Below, piece after piece: positions 17,183-25,205 of a stretch of 38,541 bases of DNA. Numbering within the stretch: position 1 is the first letter of the stretch; each line of letters starts with the position of its first letter. This DNA comes from Bacillota bacterium (GTDB lineage Bacteria > Vulcanimicrobiota > SpSt-956 > JAKJGF01), in the NCBI GenBank assembly GCA_022704525.1, contig JAKJGF010000014.1, positions 1 through 38,541 of the forward strand. The letters are read 5' to 3'. Under the pieces are notes generated by a model. The model saw only the letters and a list, made by a program, of their open reading frames with translations, did not search any database and was not told where the DNA came from. The translations under genes were made by a program, and so were the position numbers.

Positions 17183-18073
17183 ATGCGTATTTTGTATATA
17201 TTATTACTAATAACTTTAATATTTTCCGGATGCCAGAAACAAAATTCAGGTGAGCCCATTTTAGTAGATGGTTCTACAACAATCTTTGAACTGAGCAAAG
17301 ACTGGGCAGAGGCTTATATGGCAAAAAATCCAGGAACAAAAATTCAGGTCTCTGCAAACGGCACAACTAAAGGTATAGCAGACTTTCTGAATGGGAAAAT
17401 TGACATAGCCGAATCTTCCAGAAAAATCAGTGAAGAAGAAATCCTGAAAGCCAGAGAAAAAGGTGTTGATGTAGGTGAATTCTACGTAGGATTTAATATT
17501 TATGCTGTAGCAGTACATCCTGAAAATCAAGTTAAACAATTAGATAAAAACCAGATTAAAGATATATTTTCAGGTAAAATCACTAACTGGAAAGACACTG
17601 GAGGGAAAGATTCAGAAATTAAGGTTCTCTATAGAGAAATACCCACCGGAGAATATGATTACTTCCTGGAAAATTTTATACATTTGAGTGGAAATATCGA
17701 TATAAATAAAACACTTTCCCATATTAAAGTTTTAAAAACACAGGAAGACATAGTGAAAGAAGTGGCAACTAACGAAAATGCCATAGGCTACTTTTTTCTG
17801 AACTATCTGGATAATACAACTAAAGCCATTGCTGTAGCCAAAGAGAAAGATGGCACTTACTTAACACCTTCTGTAGAAAATGCTCAAACAGGTGATTATC
17901 CAATTTTAAGACCCTACTATATGTATATAAGCAAATATGCAAATAAACCTATAAGAGATTTTGTAGATTTTACATATAGTCTTGAAGGTACAGAAATAAC
18001 TAAAAAGAATGGATTTGTACCTGTTCCTCTTCCTGAAGATAAAAATAGAGAAGCTCTCTTTGAATATATATAA
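17183..18073 (+). CDS. PstS-like phosphate/anion-binding lipoprotein
   Basis: 296 residues. Lipobox IFSGC puts the lipidated Cys at 17. The family markers of periplasmic PstS-type binding proteins are present: DGSTTIFEL (29-37), ANGTTKGIADF, DIAESSR (74-80), the KQIKDIFSGK-like QIKDIFSGKITNWKD stretch and EGTEITKKNGFVPVP at the C-terminus. The phosphate-contact segment that is usually RxxxSGT reads REIPTGEY, placing Glu157 where a Thr normally donates a hydrogen bond, so ligand preference may differ from phosphate. No pstC, pstA, pstB or phoU is adjacent; the protein may act as an orphan sensor or serve a transporter elsewhere. The promoter is strong and a hairpin follows the stop. Confidence 0.85.
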   Translation: MRILYILLLITLIFSGCQKQNSGEPILVDGSTTIFELSKDWAEAYMAKNPGTKIQVSANGTTKGIADFLNGKIDIAESSRKISEEEILKAREKGVDVGEFYVGFNIYAVAVHPENQVKQLDKNQIKDIFSGKITNWKDTGGKDSEIKVLYREIPTGEYDYFLENFIHLSGNIDINKTLSHIKVLKTQEDIVKEVATNENAIGYFFLNYLDNTTKAIAVAKEKDGTYLTPSVENAQTGDYPILRPYYMYISKYANKPIRDFVDFTYSLEGTEITKKNGFVPVPLPEDKNREALFEYI

Positions 18074-18113
18074 AGGGAAAAGTGAGAAGTGAAAATCCCT
18101 TCTTTTCATTTTT
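18073..18113 (+). terminator. possible terminator after the PstS-like gene
   Basis: AAGGGA (18073-18078) can pair with TCCCTT (18096-18101) around a loop holding GTGA-type units, followed by CTTTTCATTTTTT. The stem is short, so the call is tentative. Confidence 0.4.
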
Positions 18114-18141
18114 TACAAATCCTTGTAGAAAGCTATAACTT

Positions 18142-18906
18142 ATGGAAATAATAGACATAGAATTTCTCAAGAACTTGACCCTGAAAGCAGGGAAAATAGC
18201 TCTGAAATATTTCGGCAGGGTAATACCCCATGAAAAAAGTGATAAAACCCTTGTAACAGAAGCAGATATAAAGCTTGATGAATTCATAACTCTGGAAATT
18301 AACAAAAAATATCCCTATCACCTTATCCTGAGTGAAGAACTTGGCAGAAAAAAGGGAGAAGTAAAAGAAAACATTGTGTGGGCAATAGATCCACTGGATG
18401 GAACTGCTGCATTTTCTTCCGGTCTTCCTATCTGGGGTATTTCCATAGGAATCTTAATAGATAATATTCCAACTTACGGGGCTTTCTACATACCTGTTAC
18501 AGACGAGCTGTATTATTCAGACGGCAGATCTTCATATCTTTGGAATCAAAAAATAAAAGTCTCCAAAATTAGTTTGGATGAAAATACCTTTCTTGCTGTA
18601 CCCTCTGATGCTCACCGTAGCTTTGATCTGAAGAACTTTCCCGGGAAAACCCGCTCTATGGGAAGTATAGCCGCTCATATATGTTATGTTGCAAGAGGAA
18701 TCGCAGCAGGAGCTATAATGAGAGGTCATATATGGGATATAGCAGCAGGTGATGCCATATTGAGAAGTGCAGAAGGAGAAACAACTTATTTAGATGGTAT
18801 GCAACTGGAATGGGAAGAATTATATTCCTGTAAAAAAGCAAAAAAAACCTGTATAGCTGCTGGAAAAGAAAATTATAAAGAACTAATCGGCTTTATTAAG
18901 AAATAA
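18142..18906 (+). CDS. inositol-monophosphatase-family phosphatase
   Basis: 254 residues, close to the normal family length. The metal-dependent phosphatase signatures are all present: KTLVTEADIKLDEFI (35-49), ILSEE (62-66), DPLDGTAAF (83-91, metal-binding Asp83 and Asp86) and WDIAAGDAIL (198-207, Asp199). Such enzymes dephosphorylate inositol-1-phosphate, histidinol phosphate, PAP or fructose-1,6-bisphosphate; the sequence does not tell which. No SD of good quality is visible before the ATG. It follows the PstS-like gene in the same direction with a probable terminator between and converges on the PP2C gene. Confidence 0.87.
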   Translation: MEIIDIEFLKNLTLKAGKIALKYFGRVIPHEKSDKTLVTEADIKLDEFITLEINKKYPYHLILSEELGRKKGEVKENIVWAIDPLDGTAAFSSGLPIWGISIGILIDNIPTYGAFYIPVTDELYYSDGRSSYLWNQKIKVSKISLDENTFLAVPSDAHRSFDLKNFPGKTRSMGSIAAHICYVARGIAAGAIMRGHIWDIAAGDAILRSAEGETTYLDGMQLEWEELYSCKKAKKTCIAAGKENYKELIGFIKK

Positions 18907-18952
18907 CCTGAACTTAAGGGTTTAAGCTTATCCTTACTGTAAAATTTCATAT

Positions 18953-19825
18953 TTAACCCTTATCAATACAGATCAATTGAAAGATAATTAAAGTTATATT
19001 ATCTTTTCCACCTCTTTCATTTGCCAGGTTTACTAATTTAGCTGTAATCTTATCGAAATCGGTGGAAGAAGTTATTATCTGGTGAAATTCTTCATTAGAG
19101 AAATAATCCCATAAACCATCACAGCATATTAAAATTATATCACCAGGGTTAAGACATTCTTCATAAGTTGCAATTTCTATAGGATGATTCGGTCCAAGAC
19201 TTCTGTAGATAAGATTCTTATGGGGATAATTCTGTGCCTGTTCAGGAGTAAGCTGACCCATTTTCAATAGACGATTTACAAGGGAATGATCTTCTGTTAT
19301 CTGTCGTATCTCTTTTGTATTAATAAGATAAGCTCTTGTATCACCAACATGTCCTATGAGCAGTCTATTTCCTATCAATAAACCTGCTGTTATAGTTGAA
19401 CCCATACCTTCTCTGGAAGGATCTTCACGGGCATAGTTATATATTATTTCATTTGCATATTCAAGAGCACCTGAAAGAACTTTAATGTCAACAGGGAAAT
19501 CGCAATTCCTTTTAAGAAGATTTTCTGTTATCCTGGCAGTTACATGTCTTATAGCCAGAGAACTTGCTACTTCTCCATCACTCATACCACCCATTCCATC
19601 TGCTACGATAAACAAACGGGGCTGTAGAAACTCAGAACATTCATTCATAGTAAGCTGCATAGTAAGCATACTATCCTGATTTATTTCCCTGACCTTTCCA
19701 ACATCAGTTCTCATAGAGCCCCGAATACGTATATAAGCCTTTTTTTCTACAACAGTATTTTCATCATTACCTTCAGTAATCTTACTTTCTTCTTGTTTTT
19801 CAATTGTACTATCAGGAGAGATCAA
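18953..19825 (-). CDS. PP2C-type Ser/Thr protein phosphatase
   Basis: Bacterial Stp1/PrpC-like PP2C. Motifs in order: DVGKVREINQDS (41-52), VADGMGG (75-80, metal Asp76), GMGSTITAGLL (140-150), GHVGDTRAYL (158-167), CCDGLWD (234-240, metal Asp236) and GGKDNITLI (272-280, metal Asp275). The listed start is a TTG at 19825, preceded by an acidic 37-residue extension; the next start would be the Met at 19714, just before the domain, and it lacks an SD. A very strong SD (AAGGAGGTGATT, 19877-19866) lies 40 bases upstream of the TTG with a hairpin in between. It is the likely counterpart of the Ser/Thr kinase at 6.5 kb (inference). Confidence 0.88.
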   Translation of the reverse strand: MISPDSTIEKQEESKITEGNDENTVVEKKAYIRIRGSMRTDVGKVREINQDSMLTMQLTMNECSEFLQPRLFIVADGMGGMSDGEVASSLAIRHVTARITENLLKRNCDFPVDIKVLSGALEYANEIIYNYAREDPSREGMGSTITAGLLIGNRLLIGHVGDTRAYLINTKEIRQITEDHSLVNRLLKMGQLTPEQAQNYPHKNLIYRSLGPNHPIEIATYEECLNPGDIILICCDGLWDYFSNEEFHQIITSSTDFDKITAKLVNLANERGGKDNITLIIFQLICIDKG

Positions 19826-19833
19826 TCAATTAT

Positions 19834-19877
19834 ACCCGGTTAGCCTTTTATATATTAAACCGGGTAATCACCTCCTT
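19834..19877 (-). promoter_or_regulatory. SD separated from the PP2C start by a hairpin
   Basis: On the minus strand, AAGGAGGTGATT (19877-19866) is followed by a hairpin with arms ACCCGGTT (19865-19858) and AACCGGGT (19841-19834), a perfect 8-bp stem with a 16-base loop. The TTG start follows at 19825. If the hairpin folds, the SD comes to about 13 bases from the start codon. Confidence 0.5.
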
Positions 19878-19961
19878 AAATTCTAGCTATAAAATTTATT
19901 TTATAATTTTAACATATTTTTATCTTAATTAGAACAAATTTTTAAAAAAATTTATTTTTTA

Positions 19962-19970
19962 TGATATAAT
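19962..19970 (+). promoter_or_regulatory. extended -10 promoter, candidate leaderless transcript of ttcA
   Basis: TGA followed by TATAAT (19965-19970) ends 9 bases before the ATG at 19980. No SD is present. The -35 is weak (TTTAAA). Transcription would start at or within 3 bases of the A of the ATG. Confidence 0.5.
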
Positions 19971-19979
19971 TTTATAATT

Positions 19980-20729
19980 ATGGACAAACTGGAAAAAAAA
20001 CTTCTCTACAAAATAGGACTGGCAAATAAAAACTTCTCTATGTTTCAGGGAGGAGACAAAATTCTGGTATGCTTCTCAGGAGGAAAAGATAGCTGGACAC
20101 TTCTTCACCTCTTAAATATCCTGAAAAAAAAACTGCCTTTTTCCTATGAACTTATGGCAGTTAATATAAATCCTGGTTTTGAAGAATACAGAACAGATAT
20201 ACTGGAAGAAGCTTTAAACTCCAGAGGATATAATTATCATATAGAAAAGACCTGTATAATTGATATTATAAAAGCAAAAATGAAAAGACCGAGTTACTGT
20301 TCCTTCTGCTCTCGTCTGAGAAGAGGTATCTTATATGATATGGCAAAAAAATTTAAATGCAATAAAATAGCCCTTGCCCATCATGGAGACGACTTTATAG
20401 AAACACTTCTTCTAAATCAGTTTTTTATAGGGAAAATAAAAGCTATGCCTGCGAGATTATACGCTGATGATGGAATAAATATTGTTATTCGACCTCTTGT
20501 TTATGTAGAAGAAAAAGATATAATTAAATATGCTGACTATATGAAATTTCCTCTTATAGAATGTAGATGTCCGGGATGTGACAGTTACAGCTCAAAAAGA
20601 ATTATGATAAAGAAATTGCTTTTAAAACTTCAAAAAGAAGTTCCTGAAATAAAAAGCAGCCTACTTAAATCACTCTCCCATGTGGAACCCCGTTATCTCC
20701 TGGATAACTCAATCAAAAATGTAGATTGA
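19980..20729 (+). CDS. ttcA: tRNA 2-thiocytidine(32) synthetase TtcA family
   Basis: 249 residues. PP-loop FSGGKDSWTLLHLL (SGGKDS at 33-38) marks an ATP pyrophosphatase that adenylates tRNA. The TtcA signature is SYCSFCSRLRRGILYDMA, with Cys107 and Cys110, the pair that holds the [4Fe-4S] cluster together with a third Cys. A C-terminal ECRCPGC segment (195, 197, 200) offers candidates for that third ligand. The protein is shorter than the enterobacterial enzyme (about 310). Known reaction: s2C formation at tRNA position 32. There is no SD and the -10 box is adjacent. It is followed by a sensor kinase with its own promoter, so there is no obvious functional link. Confidence 0.88.
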   Translation: MDKLEKKLLYKIGLANKNFSMFQGGDKILVCFSGGKDSWTLLHLLNILKKKLPFSYELMAVNINPGFEEYRTDILEEALNSRGYNYHIEKTCIIDIIKAKMKRPSYCSFCSRLRRGILYDMAKKFKCNKIALAHHGDDFIETLLLNQFFIGKIKAMPARLYADDGINIVIRPLVYVEEKDIIKYADYMKFPLIECRCPGCDSYSSKRIMIKKLLLKLQKEVPEIKSSLLKSLSHVEPRYLLDNSIKNVD

Positions 20730-20754
20730 TATATTAAGAATTATATGTTATATT
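20726..20754 (+). promoter_or_regulatory. promoter of the PAS histidine kinase gene
   Basis: TTGATA (20726-20731), 17-base spacer, TATATT (20749-20754) with TGT upstream. The -35 overlaps the ttcA stop codon. SD AAAGGTG precedes the ATG at 20787. Confidence 0.6.
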
Positions 20755-20786
20755 AGAACAAATTTTTACTCAAAGGTGTTTTTATT

Positions 20787-22256
20787 ATGAAGGAAAAAGA
20801 AGAGAGTTTTACTATTGAAGAATGTAATTCTCTTATTGAGCTGGTGCTGAAAACGACTGTTACAGGCCTTATTATTAAAGATAAAGATAATAATATCCGA
20901 TTTGTAAATAAATCCTGGGAAGAAAAACATGGAGATTGCAGAGGAAAAAAATGCTTTGAATATCTCAAAGGCAGGATTCCTAAGTATGATGATTGCAGTG
21001 GAACAAAAGTAATTGAAAGTGGTGAAACTTTTATTTCCGAAGAATATCTTCCATGTGACAATAGACTTTATGAGGTAAAAAGACAGCTCTTTGAAATAAG
21101 TCCCGGTAAAATAATGTTAGCAGAAGTATTTGTTGATATTACTGAACGTAAAGAGGTAGAAGAAAGAGCCTGTACCTTCTCTTCCATAGTCGAACAGAGT
21201 CCAAGTGCTATTGTGATTACTGATACCTGTGGAAAAATTGAATATATAAACCCCAAATTTACCTGTTTAACAGGTTATACAATGGAAGAAGTAAAAGGTA
21301 AAAACCCACGTATTTTGAAATCAGGGGAAAGTACCTCTGAGGAATATAAGGGACTCTGGAATACTATAAAAACAGGGAAAGAATGGCGTGGAGAATTTCA
21401 TAACAGAAAGAAAAACGGTGAACTCTACTGGGAATCTGCTTCTATTTCTCCTCTGAGAAACCTGAAAGGAGAGATAACTCATTTTCTTGCAATAAAAGAA
21501 GATATTACAGAACGTAAGAAAATGGAAGATGAACTCAGAAGAGCAAAGGAACAGGCAGAAGTAGCAAACCGTGTTAAGGGTGAATTTCTTGCCAATATTT
21601 CTCATGAACTCAGAACACCTATGAATTCCATTCTTGGTTTCTCAAAAATGTTAGTAACTAAATCCACTGAAAATCTAACAGAAAAACAGATTAAAGGTTT
21701 ACATATGATAAATGAAAGTGGCGAAAAACTATTAAAATTAATAAATCATATACTGGAATTAGCCAGATTGGAAGGAAGAAAAACAGAACTAATACTCGAA
21801 GTATTTCCCCTGGAAGATATAATTTTAGAGGTAGAGGCTTTTACCAGAAATATTATAAAAGATAAAATTACTTTTTCTATTCATAGAGGAGAGAGTTTAC
21901 CTGTATCAATCTTCTCTGATAGGAAAAAAATTGTCCAGATTCTTATAAATCTTTTATCAAATGCAATAAAGTTTACTCATAAAGGAGAGGTAAATTTTAC
22001 TATATACAGAGATGAATCTGGAATTGTCTTTTCTGTTAAAGATACCGGTGTAGGTATAGAACAGGAAAATATAACCCGTATATTTGATGATTTTAAAAAG
22101 CTCGGTAAAGGAGAAGCTAAAAATTATGCCGACGGAGGCCTTGGGCTGGCTACAAGTAAAAAACTGGCCTTAATGTTAAATGGTCAAATTAATGTTGAAA
22201 GCACTCCAGGGAAAGGATCTAATTTTTCTTTTACTATTCCTTATTTTAAAATCTAA
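20787..22256 (+). CDS. soluble PAS-PAS sensor histidine kinase
   Basis: 489 residues with no membrane segment. PAS 1 covers about 12-120 and carries an unusual set of cysteines (51, 56, 70, 90). PAS 2 covers about 130-245 (AIVITDTCGKIEYINPKF, with ITERKKMEDEL closing a PAC motif). HisKA follows with H273 in LANISHELRTPMNSILGF. The HATPase has N-box residues 388-392 (NLLSNAIKF), G1 DTGVGI (419-424) and G2 GGLGLA (450-455). All residues for autophosphorylation and ATP binding are present. It is followed 20 bases downstream by a receiver-containing gene, a likely partner. Signal unknown; the cytoplasmic location and Cys-rich PAS suggest a redox or metal input (inference). Confidence 0.93.
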   Translation: MKEKEESFTIEECNSLIELVLKTTVTGLIIKDKDNNIRFVNKSWEEKHGDCRGKKCFEYLKGRIPKYDDCSGTKVIESGETFISEEYLPCDNRLYEVKRQLFEISPGKIMLAEVFVDITERKEVEERACTFSSIVEQSPSAIVITDTCGKIEYINPKFTCLTGYTMEEVKGKNPRILKSGESTSEEYKGLWNTIKTGKEWRGEFHNRKKNGELYWESASISPLRNLKGEITHFLAIKEDITERKKMEDELRRAKEQAEVANRVKGEFLANISHELRTPMNSILGFSKMLVTKSTENLTEKQIKGLHMINESGEKLLKLINHILELARLEGRKTELILEVFPLEDIILEVEAFTRNIIKDKITFSIHRGESLPVSIFSDRKKIVQILINLLSNAIKFTHKGEVNFTIYRDESGIVFSVKDTGVGIEQENITRIFDDFKKLGKGEAKNYADGGLGLATSKKLALMLNGQINVESTPGKGSNFSFTIPYFKI

Positions 22257-22276
22257 GAGAGGAAGAATTTTAAGAA

Positions 22277-23359
22277 ATGGATAAAAATGATAAAATCTTA
22301 ATTGTTGATGATGAACCGGCAAACTTATTCTTACTCGAATTAATTCTGGAGGACAATTACACCATAGTAAAAACAAATAATGGCCGGGAGGCTTTAGATC
22401 TTATTGAAAAAGAAGTGCCTGATTTAATTCTACTTGATATAATGATGCCGGGAATGGATGGTCTTGAAGTCTGCAAAGCAATTGTAAGTAATGAACTTAC
22501 AAAAGATATTCCCATAATTCTTGTAACTGCCAAAATCCAGGATGAAGATGTAGAAAAAGGTCTCAACCTCGGTGCTACTGATTATATTAAAAAACCAATT
22601 TCTGACGTTGAACTCAAAGCCAGAGTAAAATCGGCTCTCAGAATAAAACATCGTGAGGATGAACTTAAAAGATTAAATAAAATAAAAAATGATTTTATAA
22701 GAATAATTTCTCATGATATCCTTTCTCCTTTTACCGGTATTCTCAGTAGCAGCAATATATTACTGAATAAAGATTTCGGTAATCCCCTGAATGAAATTCA
22801 GAAAGAGTTAATAAAAATTATTAACGGTTCTGCTCAGAAACAACTCAATTATGTTAAGGATTTACTGCTATTAGCCCTTCAGGAAAGAGATACATTTAAT
22901 CTGGATTTAGAAGAAATCCCTCTTAAAAAACTAATTGATGAATCAATAGACATCCATAAATTTTCAGCTCAAAGGAAAAATATCTCCCTTATAAATAATA
23001 TATCAGATAATATTATTATGAAGTTAGATATGAATAAAATAGCCCAGGTATTCAACAATCTGATTAATAATGCAATTAAATTCACTCAAAAAGGAGGACA
23101 GGTTGATATTTTCTCTGAAAGAAAAGAAGATAAAATCTTTATCTCTGTAAAAGACAATGGTACAGGAATGAAAGAAGAAAAAATAAATGAATTATCAGGA
23201 GAAGGTAAGGTTTACTCCACTCCCGGAACTGATGAAGAAGTAGGGACCGGTCTTGGATTAAAAATATGTAAAAAAATCCTGAAAGCCCATAATGGGACTA
23301 TTTTGATTGATTCAAAAGAGGGAGAGGGGAGTACTTTTACTATGGTTTTGCCACTGTAA
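22277..23359 (+). CDS. response regulator-histidine kinase hybrid (REC-HisKA-HATPase)
   Basis: 360 residues. The N-terminal receiver has acidic pair DD11-12, phospho-acceptor Asp54 in LLDIMMPGMDG and Lys106 in DYIKKPIS. A HisKA-like dimerisation helix follows, with H146 in IRIISHDILSPF, where the usual HELRTP reads HDILSP. The HATPase has N-box NNLINNAIKF (260-269), G1 DNGTGM (293-298) and G2 GTGLGL (323-328). Receiver-first hybrids of this type usually receive phosphate from a separate kinase; the adjacent PAS kinase, 20 bases upstream in the same direction, is the obvious candidate. No output DNA-binding domain is present. It ends 2 bases from the convergent glycosyltransferase gene. Confidence 0.93.
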   Translation: MDKNDKILIVDDEPANLFLLELILEDNYTIVKTNNGREALDLIEKEVPDLILLDIMMPGMDGLEVCKAIVSNELTKDIPIILVTAKIQDEDVEKGLNLGATDYIKKPISDVELKARVKSALRIKHREDELKRLNKIKNDFIRIISHDILSPFTGILSSSNILLNKDFGNPLNEIQKELIKIINGSAQKQLNYVKDLLLLALQERDTFNLDLEEIPLKKLIDESIDIHKFSAQRKNISLINNISDNIIMKLDMNKIAQVFNNLINNAIKFTQKGGQVDIFSERKEDKIFISVKDNGTGMKEEKINELSGEGKVYSTPGTDEEVGTGLGLKICKKILKAHNGTILIDSKEGEGSTFTMVLPL

Positions 23360-23361
23360 TC

Positions 23362-24285
23362 CTATTTTATCAATTCTTTGGTAGTTGTTGATATTTCCCA
23401 GACAGCAAACTCTCTTTTATATACATAATAATCTATCATACCAAGGAGTCTTGAGTAAAGTTCCAGAATTCCTACACCGGGAATCCAGAAGATTTTTTTA
23501 AAGCCAAATCTATTATAACTCTTTAACAAAATTTTAAATATTCTTAAAGAATTCATTGTGGAAACTTCATAACCGAATTTTCTTTTAATTGCCAGATGAC
23601 CTGCAAAGATTCTCCTTCTGGATCTTATAAAATCACTTATATTTTCAGCACCTTTGTTTAAAACTATAGCTTCAGGAATATATTGGATCAGAAAACCCTG
23701 TCCTTTTACTAAAGGTTCAATAGATGCTTCATCTACAGATGTACTTTCGGGAATCTTATAGAAGATATTTCTAAAGGCAATGAGTTCACCCATTTTAGGA
23801 TAATAAATACATAATTGATGATGTAATTCCCAGAGAAGATGGACACAAAAACCAGTAAAATCATTATTTTTATTTACAGGCACAGGATGGCCTCCTGTCA
23901 TACCCACATCGGGATTTAAAAAAGAAAGAACCAGTTTTTCTATAGTATCTTCCTGTGGTATAGTATCGGCACTTTCCATAACAAGTATCTTTTCAGTTGC
24001 TTCCCGAAGAAAGAGATTTACCGCCGAAGCTTTCCCTTTTCTTTCCTTTTGGACTATGAGACGAACCCTGGGATCCTCTGAGATATAACGTCTTACAATC
24101 TCTTCCGTATTATCAATACAACCGCTGGCTACTACGATTATTTCTTTTATACTAACAGAGTTTAATTTTTGACCCGATAAAGCCTTCAGTAGATGTTCTA
24201 TATTAGCCGCCTCATTATAAGCCATTATACCAATACTGCAACTTAAGCTTTTATCTTCAATATCATGTGAGGGAAATTTGTTCAT
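23362..24285 (-). CDS. family 2 glycosyltransferase
   Basis: 307 residues. GT-A fold markers: CSIGIMAYNEAANIEHLLKAL (residues 16-36, as an N-terminal nucleotide-binding strand), the EIIVVASGCIDNT segment (48-60) and ESADTIP (104-110) in place of a canonical DXD. The acceptor-site region is SVDEASIE and an RSRRRIFAGHL segment follows, in the place of the QxxRW motif of processive enzymes. The C-terminal part has hydrophobic helices but no clear multi-span membrane region. It is the last gene of a minus-strand operon with a methyltransferase and an NAD-dependent epimerase, fitting synthesis or decoration of a surface glycan or glycolipid. Donor and acceptor are unknown. Confidence 0.87.
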   Translation of the reverse strand: MNKFPSHDIEDKSLSCSIGIMAYNEAANIEHLLKALSGQKLNSVSIKEIIVVASGCIDNTEEIVRRYISEDPRVRLIVQKERKGKASAVNLFLREATEKILVMESADTIPQEDTIEKLVLSFLNPDVGMTGGHPVPVNKNNDFTGFCVHLLWELHHQLCIYYPKMGELIAFRNIFYKIPESTSVDEASIEPLVKGQGFLIQYIPEAIVLNKGAENISDFIRSRRRIFAGHLAIKRKFGYEVSTMNSLRIFKILLKSYNRFGFKKIFWIPGVGILELYSRLLGMIDYYVYKREFAVWEISTTTKELIK

Positions 24286-24303
24286 AAATTTACATCTATT
24301 TTC

Positions 24304-25143
24304 TTATTTTCTTGCAATAACTCCATTATGATGAGCAAAAAATATCTTCAAAAATGCCGGAAAATATCTTTCTATAAAACTCAATCTCTTCATAAGTTTT
24401 TCAAACTTTCTGTCATTTGAAAAATATGGCAGATTTTCTACTGTATAAGAATGTGTTTTATATCTATCTTTTGCCCTTTTCATAAGCCAGGTTTTTAAAA
24501 AAGGCAGAAGATTACCTATTACCTCTTCTATGGGTTTATCTATATCAGGCCAGAAAGGTACATCTACAAGAAAGGTCTGTAAAACTTTCATCCCTCTTTT
24601 TTCAAGAGCCGTCTGAATTCTTTCAGCACTCATATAATTTATACTGCCATGTATCCAGGGATCTCCTGAAAGGATATGATCAATCTTATGAAGTAAAAAA
24701 CCATAATTTAAGAAATTGGGTACGATAATAAGGACATATCTCTTTGAAATTCTTATCATTTCATCTATAAGACTTTCAGAATTTAATATATGGATAACAC
24801 AGAAATTCCATACCAGATCAAATGATTCATCGGGATGAGAAAGCTGAAAGTTTTCCGATAGAGAAAACCTGGCATCAAGATTAAGTTTTTCATAAACACC
24901 CCGGGCAATTTCTAGCTGTTTTACAGAAGGAAGAGATAGAGTAACTCTGCAATTTCTTTTAGCAAAGGTAATACTGTTTAAACCCTTGATGCCTGCCATT
25001 CCATCTCCGGGGCCTTCCAGAACTGTTAGAAAGTCATGGACAAAATATAATCTTTCCAGAAGTTGTGCAAGAGACCATCTTTCATAAGGTATGCCCAATC
25101 CTAAATCTTCTTCTCTTTCAATGGTTAACATAGGGTAATTCAT
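24304..25143 (-). CDS. class I SAM-dependent methyltransferase
   Basis: 279 residues; SD AAGGAGA 7 bases before the ATG. Motif I is VLEGPGDGMAGI (about residues 41-52), the post-I region includes SLPSVKQLEIAR, and motif IV-like HPDESFDLVWNFCVIHIL follows. This is the fold of small-molecule and glycan/lipid methyltransferases. The C-terminal 80 residues are basic and helical (LLPFLKTWLMKRAKDRYKTH), suggesting membrane-surface contact (inference). It lies between the epimerase upstream and GT2 downstream, 18 bases before the latter. Substrate unknown. Confidence 0.8.
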   Translation of the reverse strand: MNYPMLTIEREEDLGLGIPYERWSLAQLLERLYFVHDFLTVLEGPGDGMAGIKGLNSITFAKRNCRVTLSLPSVKQLEIARGVYEKLNLDARFSLSENFQLSHPDESFDLVWNFCVIHILNSESLIDEMIRISKRYVLIIVPNFLNYGFLLHKIDHILSGDPWIHGSINYMSAERIQTALEKRGMKVLQTFLVDVPFWPDIDKPIEEVIGNLLPFLKTWLMKRAKDRYKTHSYTVENLPYFSNDRKFEKLMKRLSFIERYFPAFLKIFFAHHNGVIARK

Positions 25144-25162
25144 AAAAATGTCTCCTTAAATC

Positions 25163-25205
25163 GTGATGGGTGATGGGTGATAATCTTTCACTTCTCACTT
25201 CTCAC
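25163..25205. repeat. GTGA-type heptamer inverted repeat
   Basis: GTGATGG (25163-25169), GTGATGG (25170-25176), GTGA (25177-25180) face TCACTTC-register units with TCAC at 25188, 25195 and 25202, each exactly 7 bases apart. The stop codon of the epimerase gene (25195-25197) lies inside the right arm. Confidence 0.7.
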
